Counted from the first letter of the stretch, positions 7,960 to 17,905 are shown. The stretch is DNA of 64,000 bases from an uncultured candidate division Zixibacteria bacterium (GCA_903908285.1 CAIVRH010000021.1:16565-80564), one strand, 5' to 3'. Notes: generated by a model not told the origin, from the letters alone. Numbers and translations: made by a program.

Positions 7960-9294
7960 ATGAAAAAAACCGTAGTTCTAAGCATGAGCGTCATGCTTTT
8001 CTTCTGTAATATAGTTTTGGCTCAGACTGATTCTGCTTCGTCTCAAGTTTTTTCTTTAGATCAATGCATTAAACTGGCATTGGAGAAAAATGCTACCGTA
8101 ATCGGAGCAAAAAACAATTATCGGATTGCAAAGAGTAATGTCTGGACCGGTTGGGGTGCAATTCTTCCTCAGTTGGGTTCCGATTTGGGATATTCTCGTA
8201 ACGTGAAAGGTCCTGCAGAAGTTACGCGACTTAACAGCTTAGGAAATCCTTACCTCGATACATCCGGTGTGAGTGTAACCAAGGGTTACTCGGCCGGTAT
8301 CAGCGCCAGCCAGAGTTGGTCTTTGGGAGGATACAGTTATTACCAGATCAAGGAGATAAACGCCTCCAAATACTCCGCGTATAATTCATATCAACTCACC
8401 CGGCAGGAGTTTATCCTTTCCGTCAAGCAAGCATATTTCAATGTGCTCCAGGCTAAAATGCTTTTAGGTATTCAGCAGGAAGCTCAGAAAAGTGCAGAGG
8501 AGCAGCTCAAGATTGCCCAAACCCGATATGATTTGGGATCGGCATCCTTTTCGGACGTGCTTAAAGCCAAGGTTCAATACGGAGATGTGAAATTAGCCCT
8601 GATCACTGCCGAGAATAATGTACCATTGGCCAAAGCCACCTTAAACAGCATCATGGGTCAAAACGTGGACACCCCCCTGGAGGTGGAGGAAAATTTAACT
8701 CAGCCTGCATTTCCTTATAGTTATGAGGATGGCTTGGCCCAAGCGGCCGAAGCGAATCCCAGTGTTCAAAAGACAAAATTCGACTACGAATCGGCCAAAG
8801 CCCAAGTGGGCATGGCCAGGAGCAGTTTTTTCCCCACTTTCAGTTTATCTGGTTCATATTCCTGGGGTAATAGTGATTTCAACGAGATAAAAAATATCCG
8901 GAAGATGGATTATAACTGGGGATTGAATGCTTCATTAAGCTTTAACATCTTTGAGAATTTCCAAAGGAAGCAAAACCTGTCTTATGCCAAAGTCAATCTT
9001 AATTCAATTAAAGAGAACTATCGCCAGACCCAAAATAATGTAGCTTTGCAGGTCAAGCAAGCTTACATTGGGGTAAAACAGGCGCAGGAAAGTATTGGGT
9101 TGACCAACGACAAACTCCAGTCGGCAAAGGAGGACTTGGATTTAGTGCAGGAGAAATACAATCTCGGTGCAGCCAGCATCCTGGATCTTCTGGATTCTGA
9201 AGTGAGCTACAAGCAAGCGGAATCAGATCAAGTCCAGGCGTTGTATAATTACAATCTGGCAGTGGCACAATTCGAACAAGCTATCGGTAAGTAA
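7960..9294 (+). CDS. tolC: TolC-family outer membrane efflux protein
   Basis: The outer-membrane channel of a tripartite exporter. It is 444 residues with a signal peptide ending at about residue 21 (NIVLAQ). Two internally repeated OEP units are visible: FSLDQCIKLALEKN near the start, helical hairpins with YNVLQAKMLLG-type and TRYDLGSASFSDVLKAKVQY motifs, and the matching second set KYNLGAASILDLLDSEVSY near the C-terminus. The order TolC, membrane-fusion protein, ABC ATPase, two permeases defines a MacAB-TolC-like exporter. AGGAAGGAAA precedes the ATG. The substrate cannot be predicted. Confidence 0.92.
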   Translation: MKKTVVLSMSVMLFFCNIVLAQTDSASSQVFSLDQCIKLALEKNATVIGAKNNYRIAKSNVWTGWGAILPQLGSDLGYSRNVKGPAEVTRLNSLGNPYLDTSGVSVTKGYSAGISASQSWSLGGYSYYQIKEINASKYSAYNSYQLTRQEFILSVKQAYFNVLQAKMLLGIQQEAQKSAEEQLKIAQTRYDLGSASFSDVLKAKVQYGDVKLALITAENNVPLAKATLNSIMGQNVDTPLEVEENLTQPAFPYSYEDGLAQAAEANPSVQKTKFDYESAKAQVGMARSSFFPTFSLSGSYSWGNSDFNEIKNIRKMDYNWGLNASLSFNIFENFQRKQNLSYAKVNLNSIKENYRQTQNNVALQVKQAYIGVKQAQESIGLTNDKLQSAKEDLDLVQEKYNLGAASILDLLDSEVSYKQAESDQVQALYNYNLAVAQFEQAIGK

Positions 9295-9554
9295 AGCACA
9301 AGTTCGATCTAAATCTATTCCAACTGGGCTAACTAAAAGGAAGAAGAAGGAAATCACAAAATCACTTTGCGGATCATACTTGACCGGATACAAGGGGGAA
9401 TGCAAAACCCTTTAGGGGGTCAAGTTTGTGCGATAAAGAGAAAAGTAAGGCGGACGGTATTAGATTAATTCTTAGCCGCTCGATAATCATAAGCAGATGA
9501 CGACCCAAAATGGAGAATGATTCTGAAAAGATACTTTAAGCAGGTGGAGGAGAC

Positions 9555-10817
9555 ATGAAGAAAAAGAAAAAAATATTGATCATCCTGGGGATAGTGTTAG
9601 TGGTAATAGTTGTTGTGGTAATCAATGTATTGAAGAGCGGGGAGAAAACCTATACAGTCCAAGCGGAGGAGGTGAAGAAAAGCGATATCACTTCCTTAGT
9701 AACAGCCAATGGTAAACTTTCTCCCCGAACCGATGTGAAGATCTCCGCTTATGTGCCAGCCAGGATCGACCAGCTTCCGGTAAAAGAGGGGGATATGGTG
9801 CAAAAGGGACAACTGCTGGTGCAACTGGATGATACCGAATACCGGGCAGCTACGAATCAGGCTAAAGCCCAATTAAACTCGGCAGAAGCGAATTTGGAAC
9901 AAGCCCAGCTGGTTTACGATAGACAAAAAGGGCTTTTCGAAAAAAAGCTTTCTTCCCAGGAGCAATATGATCTGGCAGCGACTGAACTAAAAAAGGCAGA
10001 GGCTGAACATCAACAGGCGCAGGCTAATCTGGATCAGTCCAAATATGCTTTAAGCAAAACCACTATCACCTCTCCTATGGATGGAATGGTTACCTCTCTT
10101 AATGCGGAAGTGGGAGAGATCGTGATGATCGGAACCATGAATAATCCCGGCACCGTGATCATGACCGTTTCGGATATGAGTGAGATCGAAACGGAGGTGG
10201 ATGTGGATGAAACGGACATAGCCGAGGTGAAGCTGGAGCAGGAGGTGAAGGTAAAGATAGATGCCTTCCCCGATACCACCTTCAAAGGAAAGGTGAGCGA
10301 AATCGGACATACTGCCTTAATCAGCGGTTTGGGCACGCAGGATCAGGTTACCAATTTTCTGGTAAAGGTGGTGCTTTTAGACAATGTCCCCAACCTCCGG
10401 CCAGGAATGTCCGCATCTGTGGATATCACCACTCAACACCGGAATGATATTCTTAGCGTTCCCATTCCGGCGGTGGTGATGAGAGAGGAGAAATCGGATA
10501 GCCTGAAGGTGAAAAAGGGAAAAACTGAGGGAGCCATGGCTTCGGTGGACAGCGTTGCATCCAAAGATGAAAAAACCAAGAAGAAGGAAAAGAAAGAAAT
10601 AGAAGGAGTTTTTATAGTAGATAAAGGGCGGGTAAAATTTGTTAAAGTTCAAACCGGGGTAGCGGATCAGCAGAATATCGAAATCGTATCGGGGATCAAG
10701 GAGAAAGATATGGTGGTAACCGGAAGTTACAAGATTCTCCGGACCCTCAAGGACGGCGAGAAGGTGAAGATCAGTAAGAAAATCGAAGGTGAAACCCTCA
10801 AAAATGAAGGAATGTGA
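9555..10817 (+). CDS. Periplasmic adaptor (membrane fusion) protein, MacA/HlyD type
   Basis: This adaptor bridges the inner-membrane ABC permeases and TolC. It is 420 residues: an N-terminal membrane anchor (residues about 5-25), a lipoyl-like half-motif (VKEGDMVQKGQLLVQLDD), a coiled-coil hairpin (about 95-160), the second lipoyl half (TSPMDGMVTSLNAEVGEIV), a beta-barrel domain and a membrane-proximal domain. An odd feature is a very Lys-rich insertion at about residues 315-350 (KGKTEGAMASVDSVASKDEK) inside the C-terminal part, shifting the spacing compared with typical MacA. GGTGGAGGAG precedes the ATG. A 260-base gap without an evident gene separates it from tolC. Confidence 0.9.
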   Translation: MKKKKKILIILGIVLVVIVVVVINVLKSGEKTYTVQAEEVKKSDITSLVTANGKLSPRTDVKISAYVPARIDQLPVKEGDMVQKGQLLVQLDDTEYRAATNQAKAQLNSAEANLEQAQLVYDRQKGLFEKKLSSQEQYDLAATELKKAEAEHQQAQANLDQSKYALSKTTITSPMDGMVTSLNAEVGEIVMIGTMNNPGTVIMTVSDMSEIETEVDVDETDIAEVKLEQEVKVKIDAFPDTTFKGKVSEIGHTALISGLGTQDQVTNFLVKVVLLDNVPNLRPGMSASVDITTQHRNDILSVPIPAVVMREEKSDSLKVKKGKTEGAMASVDSVASKDEKTKKKEKKEIEGVFIVDKGRVKFVKVQTGVADQQNIEIVSGIKEKDMVVTGSYKILRTLKDGEKVKISKKIEGETLKNEGM

Positions 10818-10910
10818 TGATGAAACCAGAAGCTGTTTTGTCTTTGTTCCGGCAAGATATGATATCACGGCTGCTTTGCCAGATTATGATGTTTTCAAGG
10901 AGAAACTAAA

Positions 10911-11594
10911 GTGTTAATCCGCACAGAAGATCTGTGGAAGATTTACGAGGTGGGAACCGAAAAGGTGAATGCCCTGCGGGGAGTAACCCTGATCATAAAT
11001 AAGGGGGAATACGTAGCGATTATGGGACCGTCAGGATCCGGTAAATCAACACTGATGAACCTGATCGGATGTCTGGACACTCCCAGCCGAGGGGATTATT
11101 ATCTGAATGAAAAATTAGTGAGCCAGTTAAATGATGACGAGCTTGCCCGCATCCGGAACAAGGAGATCGGATTCGTCTTTCAGACTTTCAATCTTCTTGG
11201 GCGTGCCACCTCGGCACATAACGTCGAGCTTCCCCTGATTTACAACGGCACCGAATCCGGAATGAGAAAAATCAAAGCCAAGGAAGCTTTAAAGATGGTG
11301 GATCTGGAAGATCGAGCCGCCCACAAACCCAACGAGCTATCCGGAGGCGAAAGGCAAAGAGTGGCCATCGCCCGGGCTTTGGTAAACAGCCCTTCTCTTA
11401 TATTAGCCGATGAGCCTACCGGGAATCTGGATTCCAACACCGGAAGGGATATCATGAAGATATTCGAGAGGCTCCATCAGCAGGGGAATACCATCGTTAT
11501 AGTTACCCATGAACATGATATCGCCACCTATGCGGACCGGATCGTCTATATCCGGGATGGAGGGATTGAAAAAGAGGAGAGTATCAAACATTAG
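10911..11594 (+). CDS. ABC transporter ATP-binding protein, MacB/LolD-type
   Basis: The ATPase of the exporter, 227 residues. Walker [10 protein letters not shown] is at residues 39-47, the Q-loop is in FVFQTFNLL, the signature [14 protein letters not shown], Walker [13 protein letters not shown] and the H-loop VTHEHD all look intact. GTG 10911 is used as start because CAAGGAGAAA lies 8-10 bases upstream. The short length and the NLD after Walker B are typical of the MacB/LolD/FtsE group that works with FtsX-type permeases, which follow directly. Confidence 0.93.
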   Translation: MLIRTEDLWKIYEVGTEKVNALRGVTLIINKGEYVAIMGPSGSGKSTLMNLIGCLDTPSRGDYYLNEKLVSQLNDDELARIRNKEIGFVFQTFNLLGRATSAHNVELPLIYNGTESGMRKIKAKEALKMVDLEDRAAHKPNELSGGERQRVAIARALVNSPSLILADEPTGNLDSNTGRDIMKIFERLHQQGNTIVIVTHEHDIATYADRIVYIRDGGIEKEESIKH

Positions 11595-11743
11595 GGTCCA
11601 GGGTCAAGGGTCAAGGATAAAGGGTACAGGAACCAGGACAGACGTCAAAAAATGGTTGAACCTGTAATAAATATCAAGCGGATCTGTGACTTTTCCTTGA
11701 TTCCTCACCAAACGAAACTCAAAACTCATTTCCTAAGCTAATC

Positions 11744-12961
11744 ATGCAATTTCTTGAAGGTATAATCATAGCCTTAAAATCTCTGGTAGCCAATAAACTA
11801 CGGTCGATTCTGACCCTGATTGGAGTGATCATCGGTGTCATGACCGTGATCGCGGTGGTCTCCGTCATAGCCGGAATGAACCGGTATGTGGAGGCTGAAA
11901 TCTCCAGCATGGGTTCCACCACTTTCCTTATCCGCAAGTTCGGGATCGTTACCTCGGATGAGGAGTGGCATACCATGATGAAGCGGAAGGACCTGAAAAC
12001 CAGCGACATGAAAGCAATCGAGGAGAATTGCCCCGACTGCTGGAAGGTGGGAGCTCAAGCGGTCAGCTTTCGTAAGGTGAAGTATAAAAACAAACACCTG
12101 TCCGATATGGCCATAGCGGGAGCTACCGCTAACATTACCGAAATTTCTTCGCATGACGTTTACGAAGGACGAACCTTCTCGGAATTTGAGGTGGACCATA
12201 ATCGGCAGGTGTGTTTCGTCGGTTGGGAAATAAAGGATAAGCTGTTTCCGAACGAAGATCCTCTGGGCAAAGACATCCGAGTCGGGAACAGCAATTTCCG
12301 CATCATCGGAGTGGCCGCGAAAAAGGGGAGTTTTTTGGGTAACAACCAGGACAATTTCGTCTTGATCCCGATTACCGCTTTTGAGAAACTTTTCGCGAAG
12401 CGTTTTTTCCTTGAGATATTCGTAAAAGCCAAGGATTACATGTCCATGCAGGATGCCATGGATGAGTGCCGGGTGATCCTAAGAACACGCCGGGATGTCC
12501 CCTACGAGAAACCCGACGATTTCTCCATGATGACCTCGGAGGGGGTAATGGATTTCTTCCGGCAGTTTACCAGACTGGCTTATCTGGTTATGGGAGGCAT
12601 ATCTTCGATCTCACTGGTGGTAGGAGGCATTGTGATCATGAATATCATGCTGGTTTCAGTCACCGAGCGAACCAAAGAGATCGGAATTCGAAAAGCTCTG
12701 GGAGCCAGGCGAAGAAACATATTGTGGCAGTTCTTAGTGGAAGCAGTCACCTTGGCCCTGGTAGGAGGAGCAATAGGAATAATCTTGGGAGCTATAATCG
12801 CGAAGCTTATTTCCATGTGGAGCCCTTTACCGGCTGCGGTGGAGGCATGGTCGGTGGGACTGGCGCTTTTGGTGTCCTCTTCAGTCGGAATCTTCTTTGG
12901 CATATTTCCAGCAATGAAAGCGGCCCGGTTGAATCCGATCGAAGCGCTGAGATACGAGTGA
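11744..12961 (+). CDS. MacB-type ABC transporter permease (first)
   Basis: A 405-residue permease with the MacB/FtsX layout: an N-terminal membrane helix (SILTLIGVIIGVMTVIAVVSVI), a large periplasmic domain (about residues 45-280) and three C-terminal helices around SISLVVGGIVIMNIMLVSV, with the conserved cytosolic TERTKEIGIRKALGARRRNI. It ends NPIEALRYE, the family's usual C-terminus. It differs from fused MacB in that the ATPase is a separate gene. A second homologous permease follows after a four-helix-bundle cassette, so the membrane unit is probably a heterodimer. Confidence 0.92.
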   Translation: MQFLEGIIIALKSLVANKLRSILTLIGVIIGVMTVIAVVSVIAGMNRYVEAEISSMGSTTFLIRKFGIVTSDEEWHTMMKRKDLKTSDMKAIEENCPDCWKVGAQAVSFRKVKYKNKHLSDMAIAGATANITEISSHDVYEGRTFSEFEVDHNRQVCFVGWEIKDKLFPNEDPLGKDIRVGNSNFRIIGVAAKKGSFLGNNQDNFVLIPITAFEKLFAKRFFLEIFVKAKDYMSMQDAMDECRVILRTRRDVPYEKPDDFSMMTSEGVMDFFRQFTRLAYLVMGGISSISLVVGGIVIMNIMLVSVTERTKEIGIRKALGARRRNILWQFLVEAVTLALVGGAIGIILGAIIAKLISMWSPLPAAVEAWSVGLALLVSSSVGIFFGIFPAMKAARLNPIEALRYE

Positions 12962-12979
12962 AGAAAGAGTCTAGGGGCA

Positions 12980-13421
12980 AGGGTCCAGGGTTCAGGGTCC
13001 AGGGGGTTCAGGAAATCTTGATCAAGGATGATACATGGGTTTTAGAGAATTGCTGGCATGGCAAAAAGCTTTTGATTTGACTATAGAAACATATAAAGTA
13101 ATTAGGAAATTCCCAAAATCGGAAGTGTATGGTTTAATCTCTCAGATTCAAAGATCAGCAGTTTCAATTCCAGCAAATATAGCTGAGGGATATGAAAGAA
13201 ATCATAGAAAAGAGTACTTACAACACTTGTTTATCGCCAAAGGATCTCTGGGTGAACTGGAGACTTATCTTTTGTTATCGAGCAGATTAGGTTATTTATC
13301 CGAAGGGGAGTATGATTCAATTGAGAAAATAAGAAAGGAAACTACAAAAATTCTGGTTGGTTTGATAAAATCCCTTTCTTAAATCTGGTTCCTGGACTCT
13401 GGACCCTGTAAACTGGGCACT
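12980..13421 (+). mobile_element. Putative four-helix-bundle (IVP) cassette between permease genes
   Basis: An intact IVP gene is bracketed by short repeat arrays. On the left, 12980-13012 repeats GGGTCCAGG and GGTTCAGG units. On the right, 13385-13420 carries the opposite-strand version (CCTGGACTCTGGACCC). The arrays are therefore inverted relative to each other. A further unpaired array of the same kind (GGGTCCAGGGTCAAGGG) lies at about 11595-11640. The insertion separates two genes of one exporter operon without breaking either. A second occurrence of this arrangement is at 36904-37414. Confidence 0.5.
13035..13382 (+). CDS. Four-helix-bundle protein of the S23/IVP family
   Basis: A complete 115-residue protein of the family first known from intervening sequences in 23S rRNA genes and now annotated as four helix bundle protein. 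Family hallmarks are all visible: FRELLAWQKAFDLTIETYKV, then SQIQRSAVSIPANIAEGYER, then EYLQHLFIAKGSLGELETYLLLS and a C-terminal helix. The function is unknown; the fold is thought to form oligomeric bundles. Here it lies outside any rRNA gene, inside an ABC exporter operon, bracketed by inverted repeat arrays. The same family appears again as a pseudogene at 36941. Confidence 0.9.
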   Translation: MGFRELLAWQKAFDLTIETYKVIRKFPKSEVYGLISQIQRSAVSIPANIAEGYERNHRKEYLQHLFIAKGSLGELETYLLLSSRLGYLSEGEYDSIEKIRKETTKILVGLIKSLS

Positions 13422-13429
13422 GAATTAAT

Positions 13430-14680
13430 ATGAATGTATTCGAAATCAAAGAAAGCATAGCCATGGCCATGGCAGCCATCAAAGCTCACAAAATGCGGGC
13501 TTTTTTGACCGTGCTGGGGGTTTTCATCGGGGTCACTACGGTCATCGCCATGGTGTCCATCATTACCGGCCTAAACAACAGCATGTCCCAGCAGATCGAA
13601 TCCTTAGGGTCCAATGTCATCTATGTCACCAAGTTTGAGATCGGGATCACCTTTGATGAACCTTCGGAGGAGGAGCGAAATCGCAAACCCATTACTTTCG
13701 AGGATGCCCAAGCGGTAAGAGAGCTTTGCCCCTCTATCGGAGCGGTATCACCCCAGAACTGGGGTCCGGGGGCCAAGAGCATCAAATACCAGAATAACAA
13801 GGACAGCCGGTTTCAGCTTATCGGGGTGGTGCCCGACTACGAAGTGGTGAACAACAACTTTGCTGCGGAAGGAAGGTTTTTTACCGAAAGCGACATTAAA
13901 TATCGAGCCATGGCCGTGATCATTGGCCAGGATGTGGCAGATGTGCTCTTCCCCAACATCGATCCGATCGGCAAAGAGGTCACTTTGAGCGGCTCAAATT
14001 TCTCTCCGAAAAAAGTTACGGTCATTGGGGTGATGGAGAAAAGGCCATCCATTCTGGGGGAGAGCCAAAACAATTTCGTGCTTCTGCCTTACGGGGCGTT
14101 CATAAAACTATATCCCGAGGAAAAGGAGCTTCTCTTGATAGCCCGGCCCAAAAGCCCCGAGCTTATGGATCAGGCCATCGATGAAATCGCTCAGGTGATG
14201 CGAATCCGCCGGGGGGTGCCATCAGACAAGCCCAACGATTTTGCCATCTCCACCCAGGAAGATCTTATGGATATGTACCGTAAGATCACCAGCGCCATCT
14301 ATCTGGTAATGGTGGTAATCTCCTCTATCGGGCTTCTGGTAGGCGGGGTCGGAGTGATGAATATCATGCTGGTGTCGGTTACCGAAAGGACCAAAGAGAT
14401 AGGCATCCGCAAAGCCATTGGTGCCAGAAAAAAAGATATCCTGTGGCAGTTTCTTATCGAAGCCATGACCTTGAGCGGAAGCGGAGGTGTTTTGGGTATT
14501 ATCATCGGTTTGATCCTGGGGAAAATAGTGGCTGCGGTTTCACCTCTTTCCGCCGGGATCTCGTTGTTCTGGATTATCTTGGGTTTCTCCTTTTCCGTCT
14601 CCGTAGGTTTGATCTTCGGAATTTACCCGGCTTATCGCGCGGCCAAACTCGATCCCATTGAATCCTTAAGATATGAGTAG
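13430..14680 (+). CDS. MacB-type ABC transporter permease (second)
   Basis: A 416-residue paralogue of the permease at 11744, with the same order: first helix (FLTVLGVFIGVTTVIAMVSII), a periplasmic MacB-type domain, then three C-terminal helices with LLVGGVGVMNIMLVSV and TERTKEIGIRKAIGARKKDI, ending DPIESLRYE. It probably pairs with the first permease and the 10911 ATPase. The gene follows the IVP cassette by 47 bases; the ancestral spacing to the first permease was probably short. No terminator is seen between the two permeases. Confidence 0.92.
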   Translation: MNVFEIKESIAMAMAAIKAHKMRAFLTVLGVFIGVTTVIAMVSIITGLNNSMSQQIESLGSNVIYVTKFEIGITFDEPSEEERNRKPITFEDAQAVRELCPSIGAVSPQNWGPGAKSIKYQNNKDSRFQLIGVVPDYEVVNNNFAAEGRFFTESDIKYRAMAVIIGQDVADVLFPNIDPIGKEVTLSGSNFSPKKVTVIGVMEKRPSILGESQNNFVLLPYGAFIKLYPEEKELLLIARPKSPELMDQAIDEIAQVMRIRRGVPSDKPNDFAISTQEDLMDMYRKITSAIYLVMVVISSIGLLVGGVGVMNIMLVSVTERTKEIGIRKAIGARKKDILWQFLIEAMTLSGSGGVLGIIIGLILGKIVAAVSPLSAGISLFWIILGFSFSVSVGLIFGIYPAYRAAKLDPIESLRYE

Positions 14681-14916
14681 ACTGAATTGGTATAAAAAGA
14701 AATCACGACCTTTGGTATAAACGATAAACTAGATAGGTCCGGATCCGCGAATACCTTGCCAGAACCTCCTGGGGGCAACTTCACGCCATCGTCGGACATG
14801 CTCACTTTTTTGTTGCTAAAGTTATAGAAATAAGTTATCCTGTTTCACGAATAGGGCGTAACAATAGTAATATGATCTAACATTTATTCATTCTTTGACA
14901 GTTAAAGAGGCAGTGT

Positions 14917-16215
14917 ATGAGAAAGGGTTTTATAATCAGTATTTTTTGTTTTTGGATGCTACTGGTTCCATTCCTGGTATTGGCACAGACCGATTTCGGT
15001 TATATGGAGGGAAAAGAATCAATCTTTTTCATCGATTGTGCCGCTTTCCGAGAGAATACCGGAGAGAAATTCAGGGTGGAGATATATTATAAGATCCTCA
15101 CCCAGGGGCTCACCTTCATAAAGGCAGAAGATAAATTCAAAGCCGCTTACGAAATTCAATTATTTGCTTTCAACAAAATAAACAAGGAACAGACCGGGAC
15201 TTCCATGGAAGAGGATTATTCCGTCAACACCTATGAGGAGACGCGTTCCCCTTCGAATTTCCTGATAAACCGGATCAACCTGTCTCTATATTCCGGAAGA
15301 TATAAGCTGAGAATCAAAATGATCGATAGCAATTCCGGTTCTGCATTCGAGAGCGAGAAGGACTTGAACATTCCTTCTCGCGGCAAAGGTAAAATACTCT
15401 TCTCCGACATCGAGTTTATTCGCCAGCTCTCCGATAGTGCCGGTGCATCCAGGTTCAACCAGAAAGGAAAGGACGCCGTTCCCAGCGTCACCCGGAGTTA
15501 CGGGGACACCGATCCCACCCTGCTTTTCTATTACGAGATATATCCGGAAGCGCAGACCCCCCGACCATATCTTTTAAGATACGACGTAGGGCATTTAGCC
15601 CAGAATTTCCACCACCAGGATACTTCCACCGTGGTTTTGGGACCAGGGATTTTTTCGAGATTCGACAGCATGAACATCGAGGGGTTTCCCTCCGGAGATT
15701 ATTATCTGGCTATAGAACTGGTGGAAAAGGGCCAAGTGAAATTCAGGGTGGAAAACCCCTTTCAAATAGAATGGTCTTTTACCAATCTTTTGAAAAACGA
15801 TTATTTCAAGGCGATCGATCAGTTGAAATACGTGGCTTCCGCCGACGAAATGAAGAAGCTTAAACTAGTTCCGGAAGAGAAGCGGTTGCAAGCCTGGCTG
15901 GAGTTCTGGAAACCCAAAGATCCCACCCCCGCTACCCCGGAAAACGAGCTGAGGGATGAATACTACCGCCGGCTGAAATATGTGAATCAGAATTTTTCTT
16001 TGCCCACCAAAGAGGGATGGGAAACCGATATGGGGATGGTCTATATGGTGTATGGACCACCGGATGATACGGATAAACATCCTTTTGATCGGGAGAGTCA
16101 AGCTTTTCAAAAATGGTATTATTACCGAAACAATCGGGAATTTTTGTTCTTGGACCGGGGAGATGGGGAGTATCTGCTGCAACCTCCTTATGATGGAATA
16201 ATAAGGAAATATTAG
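14917..16215 (+). CDS. GWxTD domain-containing protein (first of two)
   Basis: A 432-residue secreted protein with a signal peptide ending near residue 25 (LVLAQ) and the C-terminal GWxTD domain: PENELRDEYYRRLKYVNQNF, then GWETD at residues 367-371, followed by MGMVYMVYGPPDD and a WYY...F.F.D closing segment. The domain is named for this motif, is typical of FCB and related candidate phyla and has no established function. The N-terminal part looks beta-rich. It is the first of a tandem pair; the second follows after about 100 bases. AAAGAGG precedes the ATG. Confidence 0.88.
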   Translation: MRKGFIISIFCFWMLLVPFLVLAQTDFGYMEGKESIFFIDCAAFRENTGEKFRVEIYYKILTQGLTFIKAEDKFKAAYEIQLFAFNKINKEQTGTSMEEDYSVNTYEETRSPSNFLINRINLSLYSGRYKLRIKMIDSNSGSAFESEKDLNIPSRGKGKILFSDIEFIRQLSDSAGASRFNQKGKDAVPSVTRSYGDTDPTLLFYYEIYPEAQTPRPYLLRYDVGHLAQNFHHQDTSTVVLGPGIFSRFDSMNIEGFPSGDYYLAIELVEKGQVKFRVENPFQIEWSFTNLLKNDYFKAIDQLKYVASADEMKKLKLVPEEKRLQAWLEFWKPKDPTPATPENELRDEYYRRLKYVNQNFSLPTKEGWETDMGMVYMVYGPPDDTDKHPFDRESQAFQKWYYYRNNREFLFLDRGDGEYLLQPPYDGIIRKY

Positions 16216-16322
16216 CCGGGTGGCGGATTTGCCTTTGCTTTCAAAAAGCATACACATCCAAGAGAGATGATCATAAAACCGAAGTCTTTATCGTTTTCAC
16301 CATATAACCGGGGGTGAATGAA

Positions 16323-17726
16323 GTGAAATCAACCCAACCATGTTTAGAGGTCTTGATCCTTTTGTTCTGCGTTGTTTTTATTGCCATTCCGGCGCATGCT
16401 CAGACCCAACTCCCTTCCGGTGTTCCAGCTCAACCGCGCAGTTTCTACATTAGCATGGATTATGCCGGTTTCGAAGATCTGACGGATACCACTTTCGACT
16501 ACTTGGAGATTTATTACTCGTATAACCGGCGGGAACTGGAGTTCCTTCCGGAGGAACCAGGGACGGTGGTAGCCAAGATTCTGATGCAGTTGAACATCAA
16601 GGACGAACAGGGAAATGTGGTGGAGAATCGCTTGTGGACCACCAGTTCACAGGTGGGAAGCGCAGAGGAGGCAAAATCAGTAGATTTCATGATCATCGAT
16701 GTGATCGGAATCAAACTTAAACCCGGCGGCTATCTGATCGCACTTCAAGCCCGGGATGCGAATTCGATGGCCAACGGGGAGGCCATATTAAAAGCGAAGG
16801 CGAGAGATTTTTCCGAAAGTCGGCTCGAGATGAGTGATCTGGAGCTGGCATACAATATCACCGATGATACCACCAACGGAAGGTTTTCCAAAGCGGAAAA
16901 AAAAATCCTTCCAAATCCTTCCCGGATTTTTACCCATGAGCGGAGCATGCTCTATTTTTATGGGGAGCTGTACAACCTGGCATTCGATCCCCAAGCCAAA
17001 CCGGATTATACTCTTGATTTTTCTGTGCTGGATACCACCGGAAAGAAACTCAAGGAATACGGGGAGCAGACTCATACCAAGCTAGGAAATTCTGCGGTGA
17101 TAATCAGCGGGATCAACATCGGACCTTTCAGCGGGGGGGAATATCTTCTGCAGGTCGAAGCTTCGGATCAACAGACCAGACAGAAGGTTTCTTCCACCAA
17201 AAAGTTCGTAATTTTCAGAGAGAAGACTGCAGATGAACTGTTAGGTGAAGCCATAAAGCAATTCAAACAGGATGTGATATACATCGCTACTCCCGGCGAG
17301 CTTAGTATTTTCGACCAGCTAAACAACGTGGGCAAGAAAAATTACATCGACGAATTCTGGAGAAAGAGAGATCCCTCACCGGGGACACCGGAGAATGAAT
17401 TTAAAACCGAACACTACCAGCGAATTGCATACACCAATGCCCATTTCTCCCGAAACAGTTCCTCCGACGATGGCTGGAATACCGACATGGGCAGAATATA
17501 CATCCGTTACGGGGAATCCAGCGAGATAGAAAGACATCCCTCCACCCGGGGGGAGAAACCCTGGGAAAAGTGGAATTACAATGATATCCAGGGGGGAGTC
17601 TATTTCATCTTTCTGGATGAGGATGGATACGGAGTGTACCGATTAGTTCATTCTACCATGACCGGTGAAGTGCATGATAGTCAGTGGGAGGAACGACTCA
17701 AAAACACAGAATCAAACGAGGAATAG
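16323..17726 (+). CDS. GWxTD domain-containing protein (second of two)
   Basis: A secreted protein of about 467 residues with signal peptide (VLILLFCVVFIAIPAHAQ). The C-terminal domain contains DPSPGTPENEFKTEHYQRI, then GWNTD (about residue 384) and MGRIYIRYGESSEIERHP. GTG 16323 is preferred to GTG 16314, because GGGGGTGA then serves as ribosome-binding site. The overall domain order matches the previous gene, though the sequences have diverged, so this is an old tandem duplication. The product probably acts in the periplasm or at the outer membrane. No catalytic motif is recognised. Confidence 0.87.
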   Translation: MKSTQPCLEVLILLFCVVFIAIPAHAQTQLPSGVPAQPRSFYISMDYAGFEDLTDTTFDYLEIYYSYNRRELEFLPEEPGTVVAKILMQLNIKDEQGNVVENRLWTTSSQVGSAEEAKSVDFMIIDVIGIKLKPGGYLIALQARDANSMANGEAILKAKARDFSESRLEMSDLELAYNITDDTTNGRFSKAEKKILPNPSRIFTHERSMLYFYGELYNLAFDPQAKPDYTLDFSVLDTTGKKLKEYGEQTHTKLGNSAVIISGINIGPFSGGEYLLQVEASDQQTRQKVSSTKKFVIFREKTADELLGEAIKQFKQDVIYIATPGELSIFDQLNNVGKKNYIDEFWRKRDPSPGTPENEFKTEHYQRIAYTNAHFSRNSSSDDGWNTDMGRIYIRYGESSEIERHPSTRGEKPWEKWNYNDIQGGVYFIFLDEDGYGVYRLVHSTMTGEVHDSQWEERLKNTESNEE

Positions 17727-17905
17727 AGCATCAGCTTGGCGGATGAGAGGCGAGCAAACCGGGATCAGGTGAGCAAAGTCGCAACCAGTACCTATTTTGT
17801 GCCATCCAGGGTGTAGTTTCTGATAGTTACCTGGTGTTGGAAATATAATCGGCCGGTCGAATTATTCGGTGGGAACAGGCACGAGTTGTTTTTGTTCCAG
17901 ACCTC

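Noticed and set aside
10818..10908. 29-codon ORF between adaptor and ATPase genes
   Set aside because: It begins right at the adaptor stop, has no ribosome-binding site of its own and its sequence looks like translated spacer.
14894..14899. TTGACA upstream of the first GWxTD gene as a promoter
   Set aside because: The -10 position would fall on the start codon, leaving no leader for the ribosome-binding site.
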